A DNA stretch of 6,402 nt from Cytophagaceae bacterium (GTDB taxonomy: Bacteria; Bacteroidota; Bacteroidia; Cytophagales; Spirosomataceae), in NCBI GenBank assembly GCA_947461155.1, contig CANHKE010000082.1, positions 1 through 6,402 on the forward strand, written 5' to 3'. The translations under genes and the position numbers were made by a program. The notes under the pieces are model-generated. The model was given only the letters and a program-made list of their open reading frames with translations. It searched no databases and had not been told where the DNA came from. Positions 5,980 to 6,402 of this stretch are shown piece by piece; position 1 is the stretch's first letter; the number at the start of each line of letters is the position of its first letter.

Positions 5980-6012
5980 CTCTCTACTCTCTACTCTCTA
6001 CTCTCTACTCTA
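5980..6012. repeat. Second heptamer tandem array, TCTCTAC x4 plus a partial unit
   Basis: Four exact TCTCTAC units run from 5981 to 6008, followed by partial TCTA (6009-6012). They form a pyrimidine-rich tract on the plus strand (GTAGAGA on the minus strand). The sequence is unrelated to the AGTCGYY array but has the same 7-bp period, with only ten A+T-rich bases (5971-5980) between. On the minus strand each unit holds TAG, in shifting frame, and the final partial unit provides the mog stop codon (6012-6010). No hairpin or terminator is seen. The whole 5829-6009 gap between the convergent genes consists of these two arrays and the short spacer. Confidence 0.93.
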
Positions 6013-6402
6013 TTTCGGCCTAAACGCCTTCATGTTTTCCTCATTGCACTCCAGGTATGGACCACCGATCAAATCGATGCAATAGGGTATCGCCGGAAAT
6101 ACGGCTTCCAAACATTGCCTGATTGCTTTGGGTTTACCCGGTAAATTCAGAATCAAGGTCTGATTGAATATTCCAGCGGTTTGTCGGCTTAGAATCGCCG
6201 TAGGTACATATTGCAAACTTACAGATCGCATTAACTCCCCAAAACCCGGGAGCATTTTTTGGCAAACAGCCTCCGTCGCTTCGGGTGTCACATCGCGCAA
6301 AGCGGGCCCCGTTCCGCCTGTGGTGATCAACAAGCAAACTTCTTGGCTCATCGAACGCATCTGATCCATCAATTGATCTTGTTCGTCCGGAATGACCGCA
6401 TA
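6010..6402 (-). CDS. mog: Molybdopterin adenylyltransferase, 5' end outside window
   Basis: About 130 C-terminal residues are present and the frame is open to the right edge; E. coli Mog is 195 residues, so some 45 N-terminal residues are missing. The enzyme adenylylates molybdopterin with ATP before molybdate insertion by MoeA. Motifs are VIPDEQ (Asp equivalent to E. coli Asp49, at 6387-6385), ITTGGTGPALRDVTPEAT (Asp equivalent to Asp82), PGFGELMR, VPTAILSRQ, LNLPGKPKAI, IPYCIDLIGGPY and the end AFRPK. These match Mog rather than the shorter MoaB. The TTG at 6372-6370 and the ATG just after it are internal codons, not starts, because the conserved VIPDE lies upstream of them. The protein ends at AFRPK, where E. 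coli Mog continues for roughly ten residues, and its stop lies in the heptamer array. Confidence 0.93.
   Translation of the reverse strand, partial: YAVIPDEQDQLMDQMRSMSQEVCLLITTGGTGPALRDVTPEATEAVCQKMLPGFGELMRSVSLQYVPTAILSRQTAGIFNQTLILNLPGKPKAIRQCLEAVFPAIPYCIDLIGGPYLECNEENMKAFRPK

Noticed and set aside
5829..6009. Intrinsic terminators for the aminotransferase gene or mog
   Set aside because: The arrays contain no complementary arms (AGTC without GACT; pyrimidine-only TCTCTAC apart from A), so no hairpin with a T run can form on either strand.
5816..6012. CRISPR array
   Set aside because: Units are 7 bp and contiguous with no unique spacers, and no cas genes are present.
6164..6364. Open frames overlapping mog on both strands
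   Set aside because: The mog frame carries a full run of conserved motifs; the others are shadows without motifs.

Overview
The window looks like Bacteroidota, most likely a Cytophagales-type genome. The reasons are a FadL-like outer membrane protein of the 'RMQGMGG...LSSIAGNPAG' type, a tandem DUF1599 protein next to a BT_3928-type DoxX/MauE-like membrane protein, starts without Shine-Dalgarno sequences, and tightly packed genes. The placement rests on recognised families, not on a database search.

Layout. (1) 1-305, plus: C-terminal tail of an unidentified Gly/Ser/Asn/Gln-rich protein. Seven bases later comes a 523-residue OmpP1/FadL-like outer membrane barrel (313-1884). (2) 4084-1881, minus: a compact three-gene run of DUF1599 protein, BT_3928-like membrane protein and shikimate kinase (aroK), with gaps of 5 and 6 bases. 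It meets the barrel gene tail to tail with interleaved stop codons. A good intrinsic terminator for the minus-strand run lies inside the 3' end of the barrel gene. (3) A 75-base divergent promoter region, then plus-strand folP (dihydropteroate synthase), overlapping by 29 bases a class IV PLP aminotransferase/lyase gene (5001-5828). (4) 5816-6012: two different 7-bp tandem repeats back to back. They fill the space between the aminotransferase gene and a convergent mog gene (molybdopterin adenylyltransferase, minus), which runs off the right edge.

Biological theme. AroK feeds the chorismate pathway. Chorismate gives p-aminobenzoate, the substrate of FolP. The class IV enzyme fused translationally to folP could be the aminodeoxychorismate lyase (PabC) that makes it, though a BCAT or D-amino acid aminotransferase cannot be excluded. 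Mog belongs to molybdopterin synthesis.

The most unusual object is the double heptamer array. Each array touches one of the two convergent genes and contains that gene's stop codon. The AGTCGYY array carries stop codons in all three frames on both strands and shows no hairpin terminator. I see no defence system, mobile element, RNA gene or CRISPR. Apart from the repeats this is largely ordinary housekeeping sequence.
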